NCBI GenBank assembly: GCA_028287035.1
Contig: JAQBQL010000131.1
Span: 1-18,108, forward strand
Length of the DNA stretch: 18,108 nt
Direction of reading: 5' to 3'
Origin: Labilithrix sp.
GTDB taxonomy: Bacteria; Myxococcota; Polyangia; Polyangiales; Polyangiaceae
Shown: positions 8,120 to 15,720 of the stretch, piece by piece
How the letters are laid out: each line of letters opens with the position of its first letter
Position numbering within the stretch: the first letter of the stretch is position 1
The notes under the pieces: generated by a model
What the model was told of the DNA's origin: nothing
The model's database searches: none
What the model saw: the letters and a program-made list of their open reading frames with translations, nothing else
Translations under genes and position numbers: made by a program

Positions 8120-8533
8120 TCACTCCACGCGGTCGAGGCCGAACGGCACGCCATCGGGGCCGTCGCTCGCAAGATCGAAGCCGCGAGGGTCGCGTCTTCC
8201 GGGACAGGTCAGTCGCAGGGGTCGGCCCCATGCATCGATCGGGACCTCGGTGGCGTAGCCGCCCGGCACGAGCTCCGAGGTCTCCTTCGGGCACGCGCCG
8301 CCGTGATCGGCACGGTACGCGGCCACCGCATCGTAGGCCGTCGTCAGCGTAGCGCGTGTGGCGCGGACACCGGCGGCACGCTCCTCGCGCGCCCGGATGA
8401 ACAGCACGAGCGCGAGGGCGAGCACCCCTGCGACCACCAGACGCACCCTGGCCCGGCCGAGCAGGCCGAAGACGCCGCGCCGCCGCTCCCAGGGGAAGAA
8501 GACGCGCGACTGCGAGGTGCGGGAGCGGACCAT
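8120..8533 (-). CDS. GspG-like protein with an uncleaved N-terminal membrane anchor
   Basis: 137 residues. The C-terminal half resembles GspG: AAYRADHGGACP (71-82), then PGGYATEVPIDAWGRPLRLTC (90-110) and FDLASDGPDG (119-128), matching the order of conserved blocks and both cysteines of the neighbouring gspG product. The N-terminus differs: there is a basic stretch (about 1-30) and a single hydrophobic span VRLVVAGVLALALVLFI (30-46), but no Gly followed by a Phe/Val-Thr-Leu-(Ile/Val)-Glu motif. The nearest Gly, in RRRGVFGLL, has Leu, not Glu, at +5. It should therefore stay anchored in the inner membrane and not be processed by a prepilin peptidase. It starts 4 nt after the gspF stop. The function is unknown; it might act as an assembly partner or regulator of the GspG shaft. 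Origin by duplication of gspG is inferred from the shared blocks. Confidence 0.85.
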   Translation of the reverse strand: MVRSRTSQSRVFFPWERRRGVFGLLGRARVRLVVAGVLALALVLFIRAREERAAGVRATRATLTTAYDAVAAYRADHGGACPKETSELVPGGYATEVPIDAWGRPLRLTCPGRRDPRGFDLASDGPDGVPFGLDRVE

Positions 8534-8537
8534 GGCT

Positions 8538-9923
8538 TCAGTTCACGAAGTCGTTCATCTGGATGAGCGGCATCAGGATGGAAAAGGCGATGAAGCCGAC
8601 GCCGCCCCCCATGAACACGATGATGAGCGGCTCGAGGAGGCTCGTCATCGCCTGCACGCGCGTCTCGACCTGCGAGTCGTAGGCGCGCGCGACGTTCTCG
8701 AGCATCTGCTCGAGCTGTCCGGATTTCTCGCCGACCGCGATCATGTGGACCACGATGGGCGGGAACTCCTTGCTCTTCTTGAGCGGTGCGGCGATGGACT
8801 CGCCCTCGCGGATCGACAGCGCCGCCTCCTCCACGATCTTGGAGAGCTTGGCGTTGTCGAGGACGTGACGGACGATCTCCATCGCCTTGAGCAGCGGCAC
8901 GCCGCTCTTGAGCAGCGTGGAGAGGGTGCGCGAGAAGCGCGACACCGCGAGCATGCGGAACACGGGGCCGAAGAGCGGGAGCTTCAGCTTCTTCCCGTCG
9001 AACCACAGGTTGCCGGCGGGTGTTCCCAGGAACGAGACGAATCGCGAGAGGAGGACGCCGGCGACGAAGCCGCCGAAGAGACCGATGCCGTAATGGACCA
9101 TCGAAGCGACCGCGAAGAAGAACAGCGCGAGCGCCGCGACGTTCACGACCGCGAGCACCGTGAACAGCGTCTTCTTGGCGCCGGGCGCGAAGGCCTTCCG
9201 CACGAACACGAGCGCGGTCATGGCGGTCAGGAACCCGAGCATCTCGTTCGACGCGAGGGCGTTCGACACGAAGATGAGGAGGCCCGTGTACCAGGGCAGC
9301 GCCCGATCGAGCGTCGCGTAGATGTTCGTGACCTTGGGCACGACGACGATCATCATCATCGTCATGAGCAGCACGCCGATGCCGAGCATGAGCACCGGAT
9401 AGGCGAGCGCCGCGGTGACCTTGCCGCGCAGCTTCGCGGAGTTCTCCATGAAGTCGGCGAGGCGCTCGAGCACCTGCTCGAGCGTGCCGGACGCCTCGCC
9501 GGCCGCGACCATGTTCACGTAGATCGGCGGGAAGATGTCGCCGTGCGGCTCGATCGACTTCGCGAGGCTCGTTCCCTCGTTCAGGTCGTCACGCACGTTC
9601 GCGAGGACCTTCTTCAGCTGGTCCTTCTCGACCTGCTCGGTGAGGGCGCTCACCGACTCGACGAGCGGGATGCCCGCGCCGACCAGCGTGGCGAGCTGGC
9701 GCGTCATCATCGCAACGTCGCTCGTCGAGACGCGGTTGAAGAAGGCGCCGAAGTTGATGGCGCGGCCGCCCTCCTTCTTGCCCTTCTCCTCGGTCGCCTC
9801 GGTGAGGAGGATCCCCTCGCGCTTCAGCGCGGTGCGCAGCACCTTGGGGTTGTCGGCGTCGCGTACGCCCGAGACCTGCTTGCCGGTGGCCGCGAGGAGC
9901 CCGCGATAGACGAAGACCGCCAT
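8538..9923 (-). CDS. gspF: Type II secretion system inner-membrane platform protein GspF, with extra hydrophobic insert
   Basis: 461 residues, against about 400 for typical GspF. Two T2SSF domains are visible. The first runs about 67-190 (TRQLATLVGAGIPLVESV, MVAAGEASGTLEQVLERLADFME, then a span at 171-196). The second runs about 325-450 (SRTLSTLLKSGVPLLKAMEI, MIAVGEKSGQLEQMLENVA, then a final span at about 428-452). The N-terminal MAVFVYRGLLAATGKQVSG is the usual GspF start. Between the domains, after the usual second span (about 212-243), an additional hydrophobic stretch (about 250-298) could hold one or two more membrane helices. GspF is the polytopic core of the assembly platform and contacts GspE and GspL. 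It starts 4 nt after the gspE stop. Confidence 0.95.
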   Translation of the reverse strand: MAVFVYRGLLAATGKQVSGVRDADNPKVLRTALKREGILLTEATEEKGKKEGGRAINFGAFFNRVSTSDVAMMTRQLATLVGAGIPLVESVSALTEQVEKDQLKKVLANVRDDLNEGTSLAKSIEPHGDIFPPIYVNMVAAGEASGTLEQVLERLADFMENSAKLRGKVTAALAYPVLMLGIGVLLMTMMMIVVVPKVTNIYATLDRALPWYTGLLIFVSNALASNEMLGFLTAMTALVFVRKAFAPGAKKTLFTVLAVVNVAALALFFFAVASMVHYGIGLFGGFVAGVLLSRFVSFLGTPAGNLWFDGKKLKLPLFGPVFRMLAVSRFSRTLSTLLKSGVPLLKAMEIVRHVLDNAKLSKIVEEAALSIREGESIAAPLKKSKEFPPIVVHMIAVGEKSGQLEQMLENVARAYDSQVETRVQAMTSLLEPLIIVFMGGGVGFIAFSILMPLIQMNDFVN

Positions 9924-9927
9924 GTGA

Positions 9928-11751
9928 CTAGACCCTCACGTTGCGCTGGCTGGCGCTCGGGGAGGGCTCGAGCTCCATGTCGTCCTGCGTGGCGAGGAGG
10001 ACCTCCTCCACGCTCGTCATGCCGGCGAGCACCTTGCGCGCGCCGTCGTCGCGGAGGCCGTCCATCCCCTGCTCCATCGCCGCGCGCTTGATGGTCTGCG
10101 CGTCGGCGCCCTTCAGCACGAGCGGACCGACGCCGTCGTCCATCATGAGGAGCTCGTAGATGCCGCGCCGGCCCATGAAGCCGGTCTGCGCGCACTTGTC
10201 GCAACCCTTGGGGCGGAAGATCGTGACGTACGGGCCGGGGTACGTGTCGAGCACGTCGTCGGCGATGTTCAGCGAGCGCGGGTAGTAGCGGGAGTTCGGG
10301 ATGTTCTTCCGCTTGCGGCGCGCCGCGCAGCGCTCGGGCGTGATGCCGAGCTCCTCGAGGTCGTTCGCCGACGCCTCGTACGGCTCCTTGCAGTGCGGGC
10401 ACAGCATGCGGACGAGCCGCTGCGCGAGCACGCCGACCACCGACGAGCGGAGGAGGAACGGCTCGACGCCCATGTCGATCATCCGGGTGAACGCGCCGGG
10501 GGCGTCGTTGGTGTGGATGGTGCTGAGCACGAGGTGACCGGTCAGCGACGCGTTGATCGCGATCTCGACGGTCTCCTTGTCGCGGATCTCGCCGACCATG
10601 ACGACGTCCGGATCCTGGCGGAGGAAGGCGCGGAGCGCGCTCGCGAACGTGAGCCCGATCTTCGCGTTGACGTGCACCTGGTGGATCTGCGGGAGCTCGT
10701 ACTCGACCGGATCCTCGGCAGTGAGGATGTTGATGTTGGGCTGGTTGATGCGGTTCAGGCAGGCGTAGAGCGTCGTCGTCTTGCCGGAGCCGGTGGGCCC
10801 CGTGACGAGGATGATCCCGTCCGGCTTGTGGATCAGCGAATCCATCAAGTGGTAGTCGCGCGGGCTGAAGCCGAGATCGGGCAGGTCGAGGAGGACGCTC
10901 GACTTGTTGAGCAGACGCATGACGATGCGCTCGTAGGCGCGGCTCGTCGGGATGGTGCTGACGCGGATGTCGAAGCCCTTGCCGGCGATCTTCTTCGTGA
11001 TGCGCCCGTCCTGCGGGAGGCGCTTCTCGGCGATGTTGAGCGAGGCCTCGATCTTGATGCGACCGACGATGGAGTTCATGAAGGCACGCGGCGCCCGGCG
11101 CGCCACGTAGAGCTCGCCGTCGATGCGGTAGCGGACGATGACCTCCTTCTCTTCCGGCTCGATGTGGATGTCGCTGGCGCGCTCCTTCATGGCCTGGAGG
11201 AAGAGCGAGTTGACCCAGCGGATGACCGGCGCCTCGTCGTCGGAGTCGAGGATGTCGCCGCCCGCGACCTCGTGCTCGTCGACCTGCCCGCCGTCGTTCT
11301 CGAGCACGCCGCCGCCGGCCTCGCGCTCGTAGACGCGGTTGATGGCGTCCGTGATCTTCTCGGCCGAGGCGACCGACGGCTCGACCGGCTTCCCGAAGAG
11401 GATCCGCATCTCGTCGAGGGCGACGGTGTCGAACGGGTCACCGACGAGCGCGTAGACGGCCGCGTCGTCCTCCGCGGTGACGAGCACCTTGTGGTTCTTC
11501 GCGAAGATGATGGGCAGCCGCGTCGCGAGCTCGGTCGAGATGCGGTCGACGTCGGGACGGTCCACGTACGGGAGCTCGGACTCGGCGGCGAGGGCCTGCG
11601 CGATCGTGGCGTCGTCGACGACGTTGCCGTTGACGAGGAGATCCGTCAGCTCGAGCCCCTTCTCGCGCTGCACCGCGTACATCGCCTCGAGCCGGTCGAG
11701 GGGCACGCCCGCACGACGGTGGAGGATCTCGCCGAGGAATCGCTGCTCCAT
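9928..11751 (-). CDS. gspE: Type II secretion ATPase GspE
   Basis: 607 residues. The N-terminal MshEN-like region (about 1-145) starts FLGEILHRRAGV. The N2 domain has RASDIHIEPEEKEVIVRYRIDG (191-212). The ATPase core has Walker A GPTGSGKTT (318-326), Asp box TAEDPVEY (344-351), Walker B DPDVVMVGEIRD (380-391) and His box TGHLVLSTIHTNDA (404-417). The zinc module has CPHC (451-454) and CDKC (517-520), but these pairs are 62 residues apart against about 29 in classical GspE; the insert is basic and Tyr-rich. GspE hydrolyses ATP in the cytoplasm to drive pseudopilus assembly and binds the GspL cytoplasmic domain. It starts 8 nt after the gspD stop. Confidence 0.97.
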   Translation of the reverse strand: MEQRFLGEILHRRAGVPLDRLEAMYAVQREKGLELTDLLVNGNVVDDATIAQALAAESELPYVDRPDVDRISTELATRLPIIFAKNHKVLVTAEDDAAVYALVGDPFDTVALDEMRILFGKPVEPSVASAEKITDAINRVYEREAGGGVLENDGGQVDEHEVAGGDILDSDDEAPVIRWVNSLFLQAMKERASDIHIEPEEKEVIVRYRIDGELYVARRAPRAFMNSIVGRIKIEASLNIAEKRLPQDGRITKKIAGKGFDIRVSTIPTSRAYERIVMRLLNKSSVLLDLPDLGFSPRDYHLMDSLIHKPDGIILVTGPTGSGKTTTLYACLNRINQPNINILTAEDPVEYELPQIHQVHVNAKIGLTFASALRAFLRQDPDVVMVGEIRDKETVEIAINASLTGHLVLSTIHTNDAPGAFTRMIDMGVEPFLLRSSVVGVLAQRLVRMLCPHCKEPYEASANDLEELGITPERCAARRKRKNIPNSRYYPRSLNIADDVLDTYPGPYVTIFRPKGCDKCAQTGFMGRRGIYELLMMDDGVGPLVLKGADAQTIKRAAMEQGMDGLRDDGARKVLAGMTSVEEVLLATQDDMELEPSPSASQRNVRV

Positions 11752-11759
11752 GGATCGCC

Positions 11760-14408
11760 CTACTTCTCGATCTTCTCGATGTTACGGACCGCGGGGTTGA
11801 CGTTGACGGGAGGGTTGGCGCCGCCGCTGGTGCTGGGGGGCGGGGCGGGCGCGGGCGCGCCGTTGTTCGTGCCGCCGGCCGCGCCGGCCGGCCGCGTGGT
11901 GCCGAGGGGCATCTCGAGCGGACGCTGCGGATCGTGCGTCTTCATCTCGCGCGGCTTCGTGATCTCGTCGAGGCGCTTCCGCTCCTCGAGCGAGAAGTAC
12001 GACTGGCGGATGTCCTCGACGAGACCGTTCGTGCGCGACCAGTCCTTCGGCGGCTTGTACTCCGAGGAGTCGCTGAACACGAAGTAGCGGTCGAGGTACT
12101 CCTGCCGCTCCTGCATCTTGCGCTCGAAGACGGTGCGGAGATCCTGCTGGTTCCGGATGATGTACGGCGTCATCACGAGCACCAGGTTGCGCTTCTCCTG
12201 CGTGTTCGTGCGCTTCCTGAAGAGGGCGCCGAGCACCGGGATGTCGCCGAGCACGGGGACCTTCTCCTCGGCGCGCGAGGTGACGTTCCGGATGAGGCCG
12301 CCGATAACGACGGTCTGCTGATCCTGGACGACGAGCTTCGTGGTCGCGGTGCGCTTGCTGATCGGGATCGCGCCGAGCGTTCCGCCGAGCGGCGCGCCCT
12401 GCTCGCTGATCTCCTCGCTCACGTCGAGGCGGACCTCGTTGGAGTCGTTGAGGTGCGGCTTGATCTTGATCTTGGTGCCGACGTCCTGCCGGGGCGAGCC
12501 GACCGAGCCGAAGCCGCCGAGGCCACCGAGGGCGCCGAGGGCCCCCGCCGCGCCGCCGGCCGCGCCGGTCGGGAACGAGCTGACCGCGTTGGTCTGGAGC
12601 GGGATGTTGTCGCCGACGTTGATCTCCGCGTCCTCGTTGTCGAGCGCGAGGATGTGGGGCGTCGAGAGGAGGTCCGAGTCGCCGGTGCGGGCGAGCGCCT
12701 GGATGAACGTGCCGAAGGCCGGGACCGAGATGCCCGTCCCGAGGAAGTTCTGCGAGCCGGAGATGCCCGGGCCGCGCACGCCGAGCGCGAAGCCCTGGAG
12801 GGCGTCGGGGTCGGTCGGGATCGGCGAGATCGTGTTCGTGATCTTGTTGCCGCCGAAGAGCAGCGAGTCGTTGTTCTGGTCGAACGTGAACGGCGCGCCG
12901 CCGTGGAAGCTGACGCCGAGCGAGTCGGAGCGCTTCAGCTGGAGGTCCATGATGACCGCCTCGATGAACACCTGACGGCGCGGCTGGTCGAGCCGGTCGA
13001 TGACCGATCGGAGCGAGGCGTAGTCACGGAGCGACGAGGTGACGACCACCGAATTGGTGGCCTTGTCGGCCGACACCTTGACGCCGCCCTCGAAGATGCC
13101 CGCCGCCTGCGTGCCCGACGAGGCCGCCGCGGGAGCGTTCCGACCGCCGCCGCCACCGCCGCCGCCGCCGCCCGCGCCGCCCGAGGAGTTCGTCCCGGTG
13201 ATGATGTCGGTGAGCGTCTTCGTGAGCTCCGTCGCGTCGGCGTGCTGGAGCGGCAGGACGTGGATCTCGCCCTCGCCGGTCTGCGGGACGTCGATGCGCT
13301 TGATGAGCTCGAGGATCCGCAGGTACGCGCGCTCGGTCGCGACGATGACCACCGAGTTCGACCGGTCGTCCGAGACGATCTTCGCGACGTGCAGGTCGCC
13401 GATCGACGGCGCCACCGAGCCGCCGCCCGCCGCGGCGCCGCCCTTGGGGGCCGCGCCGGGAGTCGAGCTGCTGCTGCTGCCGCTCTTCACGTCGAACAGC
13501 TCGTTGATCCGCTTCTCGACGTCGCTCGCCGACGCGTAGTGGATCGGCTCGATGAAGATCTGGTCGCCGCTCGAGCCGACGTCGATCTCCTCGAGGATCT
13601 GCATCATCCGGCGGATGTTCGTCCCCGTGTCGGTGACGATGATCATGTTCCCGGGGCCGTAGACGGTGATGTCGGCCTCCTTGGACTTGAACTTCCCGAG
13701 CACGTTCGCCGCGTCGTCGGCGCTGATGTGGCCGAGGCGATGCATGCGCGTGACGAAGCGGTCCTCGGCGGGCGAGCCCTGCGAGGCGCCGTAGATCGGC
13801 GTGCCCTGGTTGGCGACCTGGTTCGTCTCGACGATCTTGAGAAAGCGTCCGTGCGGGACGACGGTGAGGCCGTTCGTCTCGAGGATGGAGAGGAACGCCT
13901 GGTAGGCCTCCGCGACCGTCACCTTCTGCGGCGAGTAGACGGTCGCCTTGATGTTCTTCACCTTGCCGCCGAAGATGAAGCGCTTGCCGGTGAGCTGCGC
14001 GATCACGCGTACGAGCTCCGCGAGGTCCGCGTCCTCCAGCGAGAACGCGACGCGGTAGTTCGGGCTACGCGGCTCGAACTCGAGCGCGTTCTCGAACTGA
14101 CCGAGCGAGGTCGTGTCGGAGGGAGCCTTCGTGGTGGTGCCGCCCGACGGCGTCACGTTGGTGACCTTGGGCCCGGTACCGCCCGCGGGTGCGGGGGCGG
14201 GCGCGGGTGCGGGCGGCGCGACGGTGGGAGCGGCCGGCGTCGGCGTCGGCTGCGCGGGGCCGCCGTTCGAGAACACGCCCTGGGACAGGCCGGCGCCGGT
14301 CGCGGGAGCGTTCACGCGGTCCTTCAGGCGAGGCGCTTGGGCGCTCGCGACCCCCGCGATGAAGGGGACGGCGCTGAAGGACAGCAGGAGAAGGTGCCTT
14401 TTTCTCAT
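11760..14408 (-). CDS. gspD: Type II secretion outer-membrane secretin GspD
   Basis: 882 residues. A Sec signal peptide (MRKRHLLLLSFSAVPFIAGVASA, cleavage near residue 23) leads to a long Pro/Thr/Gly linker (about 24-110). Then come N0 (about 117-193, NYRVAFSLEDADLAELVRVIAQLTGKRF), N1 (about 217-276), N2 (about 284-373, with a Ser/Gly-rich loop at 309-331) and N3 (about 380-475, with a poly-Gly loop at 410-422). The secretin core spans about 476-750, with TGDSDLLSTPHILALDNEDAEINVG (576-600), VPVLGDIPVLGALF (717-730) and NLVLVMTPYI (741-750). A C-terminal extension of about 130 residues follows and ends in an Ala/Pro/Gly-rich stretch; this is where pilotins bind in other systems. No lipobox is present. 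Shine-Dalgarno support for the start is weak, but the signal peptide fixes it. Confidence 0.96.
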   Translation of the reverse strand: MRKRHLLLLSFSAVPFIAGVASAQAPRLKDRVNAPATGAGLSQGVFSNGGPAQPTPTPAAPTVAPPAPAPAPAPAGGTGPKVTNVTPSGGTTTKAPSDTTSLGQFENALEFEPRSPNYRVAFSLEDADLAELVRVIAQLTGKRFIFGGKVKNIKATVYSPQKVTVAEAYQAFLSILETNGLTVVPHGRFLKIVETNQVANQGTPIYGASQGSPAEDRFVTRMHRLGHISADDAANVLGKFKSKEADITVYGPGNMIIVTDTGTNIRRMMQILEEIDVGSSGDQIFIEPIHYASASDVEKRINELFDVKSGSSSSSTPGAAPKGGAAAGGGSVAPSIGDLHVAKIVSDDRSNSVVIVATERAYLRILELIKRIDVPQTGEGEIHVLPLQHADATELTKTLTDIITGTNSSGGAGGGGGGGGGGRNAPAAASSGTQAAGIFEGGVKVSADKATNSVVVTSSLRDYASLRSVIDRLDQPRRQVFIEAVIMDLQLKRSDSLGVSFHGGAPFTFDQNNDSLLFGGNKITNTISPIPTDPDALQGFALGVRGPGISGSQNFLGTGISVPAFGTFIQALARTGDSDLLSTPHILALDNEDAEINVGDNIPLQTNAVSSFPTGAAGGAAGALGALGGLGGFGSVGSPRQDVGTKIKIKPHLNDSNEVRLDVSEEISEQGAPLGGTLGAIPISKRTATTKLVVQDQQTVVIGGLIRNVTSRAEEKVPVLGDIPVLGALFRKRTNTQEKRNLVLVMTPYIIRNQQDLRTVFERKMQERQEYLDRYFVFSDSSEYKPPKDWSRTNGLVEDIRQSYFSLEERKRLDEITKPREMKTHDPQRPLEMPLGTTRPAGAAGGTNNGAPAPAPPPSTSGGANPPVNVNPAVRNIEKIEK
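13142..13182. repeat. GCC/CGC triplet tract encoding poly-Gly loop of GspD N3
   Basis: Plus-strand run of mostly gcc/cgc triplets. On the minus strand it encodes about ten consecutive glycines (residues 413-422) inside the N3 domain loop of GspD. Such tracts can change length by slippage; in-frame changes would only alter loop length. Confidence 0.8.
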
Positions 14409-14484
14409 CGTGATCGGGAAAGCAAGTCGGTGCGGCGGGGGTCGTTGGGAGCGGCGTCGTTCGGAGGCATGCGAGAGGAGAGGA

Positions 14485-14691
14485 TCAGATGGAGAGCGGC
14501 TTCTTCGCCGCGTCGGCGGCCTCGGTGGCCTGCGGGCCGGAGGGGGCGCCGCCGACCGCGCGGCTCGTCACGACCACGGCGACGACGCTGAGCACACCCA
14601 CGAAGAGCACGCACGCGGCGACCAGCACGAGGGCGGTACGCAGCGTGCGCATGGCGAGGGACGAGGAGCGAGCGTTCGCGAGGTCGGTCAT
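14485..14691 (-). CDS. Small single-span membrane protein between gspC and gspD
   Basis: 68 residues: MTDLANARSSSLAMRTLRT, then one long hydrophobic stretch (about 20-43, ALVLVAACVLFVGVLSVVAV) and a short Gly/Pro/Ala tail ending DAAKKPLSI. The start is supported by an AGGAAG ribosome binding site 7 nt upstream; the gene starts 23 nt after the gspC stop and ends 76 nt before gspD. I recognise no family. VAAC at 24-27 resembles a lipobox, which would suggest a pilotin-like lipoprotein, but strong hydrophobicity continues past the Cys, so a simple inner-membrane anchor is more likely. The position suggests a link to GspC-GspD assembly or stability; this is inference. Confidence 0.75.
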   Translation of the reverse strand: MTDLANARSSSLAMRTLRTALVLVAACVLFVGVLSVVAVVVTSRAVGGAPSGPQATEAADAAKKPLSI

Positions 14692-14698
14692 GCGGGTG

Positions 14699-14704
14699 CT
14701 TCCT
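14699..14704 (-). promoter_or_regulatory. Ribosome binding site for the 68-residue membrane protein
   Basis: AGGAAG on the minus strand with 7-nt spacing to the ATG at 14691. It is the main evidence that this small frame is translated. Confidence 0.65.
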
Positions 14705-14714
14705 GGGGCGGAGG

Positions 14715-15674
14715 TCACTTGATGTTGTAGTCGAGGTTCATGTTCTGGCCCTTGCGGTTCACCTGCACGACCAGCTTGTCGGCGGTGCGCAGGCGCGCGT
14801 AGGCCTCGAGCGCCTTCTCGGGGCTCGCCATGTCGAAGCCGTTGATCGTCTGGAGGCGATCGCCGTTCTCCATCCCGAGCGTGCCGAGCAGCGTCTCGGG
14901 GCGGATGCCGAACATGCGGATGCCGACGACCTTGCCGTTCTCCTGCTCGGGCACGATGCGCGCCTGGCGCATCAGCTCGGACTGGTTCTCGAGGATCTTG
15001 TCGACGACGCTGCGGTCGATGTTGTACTCGGTCGCCGACACCTTCTGGATGCCCTTGGCGAGCGCCGGATCGAGGCCCGGCGGGCCCTTTCCGGAGGGCG
15101 TCGGAGCGGCGCTCGCGACCGGCGCCGGAGCGGCGGGGAGGTCCGGCTGCTTGAAGAGCTGCGCCTGGCACAGCGCGCTGCCGTTCTCGAGCCACACGCG
15201 ATCCCACCCGACGAAGTGAACCTTCTTGCCGCCGATCTCACCGCCGCGCCGGCGGAGGACCGATTTGCCGTCGCCGCCGGTGCTGAGCGCCGCGAACGAC
15301 CAGTCGGGATCGCCGGAGGCGGTGATGATGAGGACCTTCACGCCGTCGCACACGGGCGCGTTGAACGGGTCGCTCGTGTCGAGCGCGGCGCTCGGCATCG
15401 CCGTGTCGTCGACGACGGGCGGCTTGAGGGACCCGGTCACGTGGTCGAAAGGGTTCCGCGAGAGGATCGGCTCGGCCGAGACGTTGCGCACCGACGCGTT
15501 CGGGTTCGGCGTGGTGCGCGCCACCGGCGGCGGGGCGGCGAGCGCCTTCTCGTCGGGCGAGAGGCTGATGCCGACGAGCTGCGTGACCGCCTGGGCGTTC
15601 AGGAGCGCCGCCACCGCGATGAGCGGCAGGACCACGATCCAGAAGTTCTTCCGAAGGAGCTGATCGAGGGGCAT
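14715..15674 (-). CDS. gspC: Type II secretion inner-membrane protein GspC (PDZ type)
   Basis: 319 residues from the ATG at 15674. An in-frame TTG at 15740 exists, but it lies upstream of the sigma-54 promoter elements and adds a segment with no family resemblance. A short cytoplasmic N-terminus (MPLDQLLRKN) and one membrane span (about 11-35) are followed by a Pro-rich linker. The homology-region domain (about 68-175) begins with ILSRNPFD (70-77). It contains two cysteines (Cys109, Cys169) that could form a disulfide. An Ala/Pro/Gly linker (178-202) precedes a C-terminal PDZ domain (about 235-319: KVVGIRMFGIRPETLLGTLG, then MENGDRLQTINGFDM). GspC couples the inner platform to the N0 domain of GspD and may select substrates. 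It is the first gene of the operon, 188 bp after the regulator gene. Confidence 0.94.
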   Translation of the reverse strand: MPLDQLLRKNFWIVVLPLIAVAALLNAQAVTQLVGISLSPDEKALAAPPPVARTTPNPNASVRNVSAEPILSRNPFDHVTGSLKPPVVDDTAMPSAALDTSDPFNAPVCDGVKVLIITASGDPDWSFAALSTGGDGKSVLRRRGGEIGGKKVHFVGWDRVWLENGSALCQAQLFKQPDLPAAPAPVASAAPTPSGKGPPGLDPALAKGIQKVSATEYNIDRSVVDKILENQSELMRQARIVPEQENGKVVGIRMFGIRPETLLGTLGMENGDRLQTINGFDMASPEKALEAYARLRTADKLVVQVNRKGQNMNLDYNIK

Positions 15675-15720
15675 GGTTCGTGGAGCCAGCGTGGCGCGCG
15701 GGAGGATCCACCCGGTGCGT

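Noticed and set aside
14485..14691. The 68-residue protein as a true lipoprotein pilotin
   Set aside because: VAAC resembles a lipobox, but hydrophobic sequence continues for about 16 residues beyond the Cys, which fits a membrane anchor better; kept only as an alternative.
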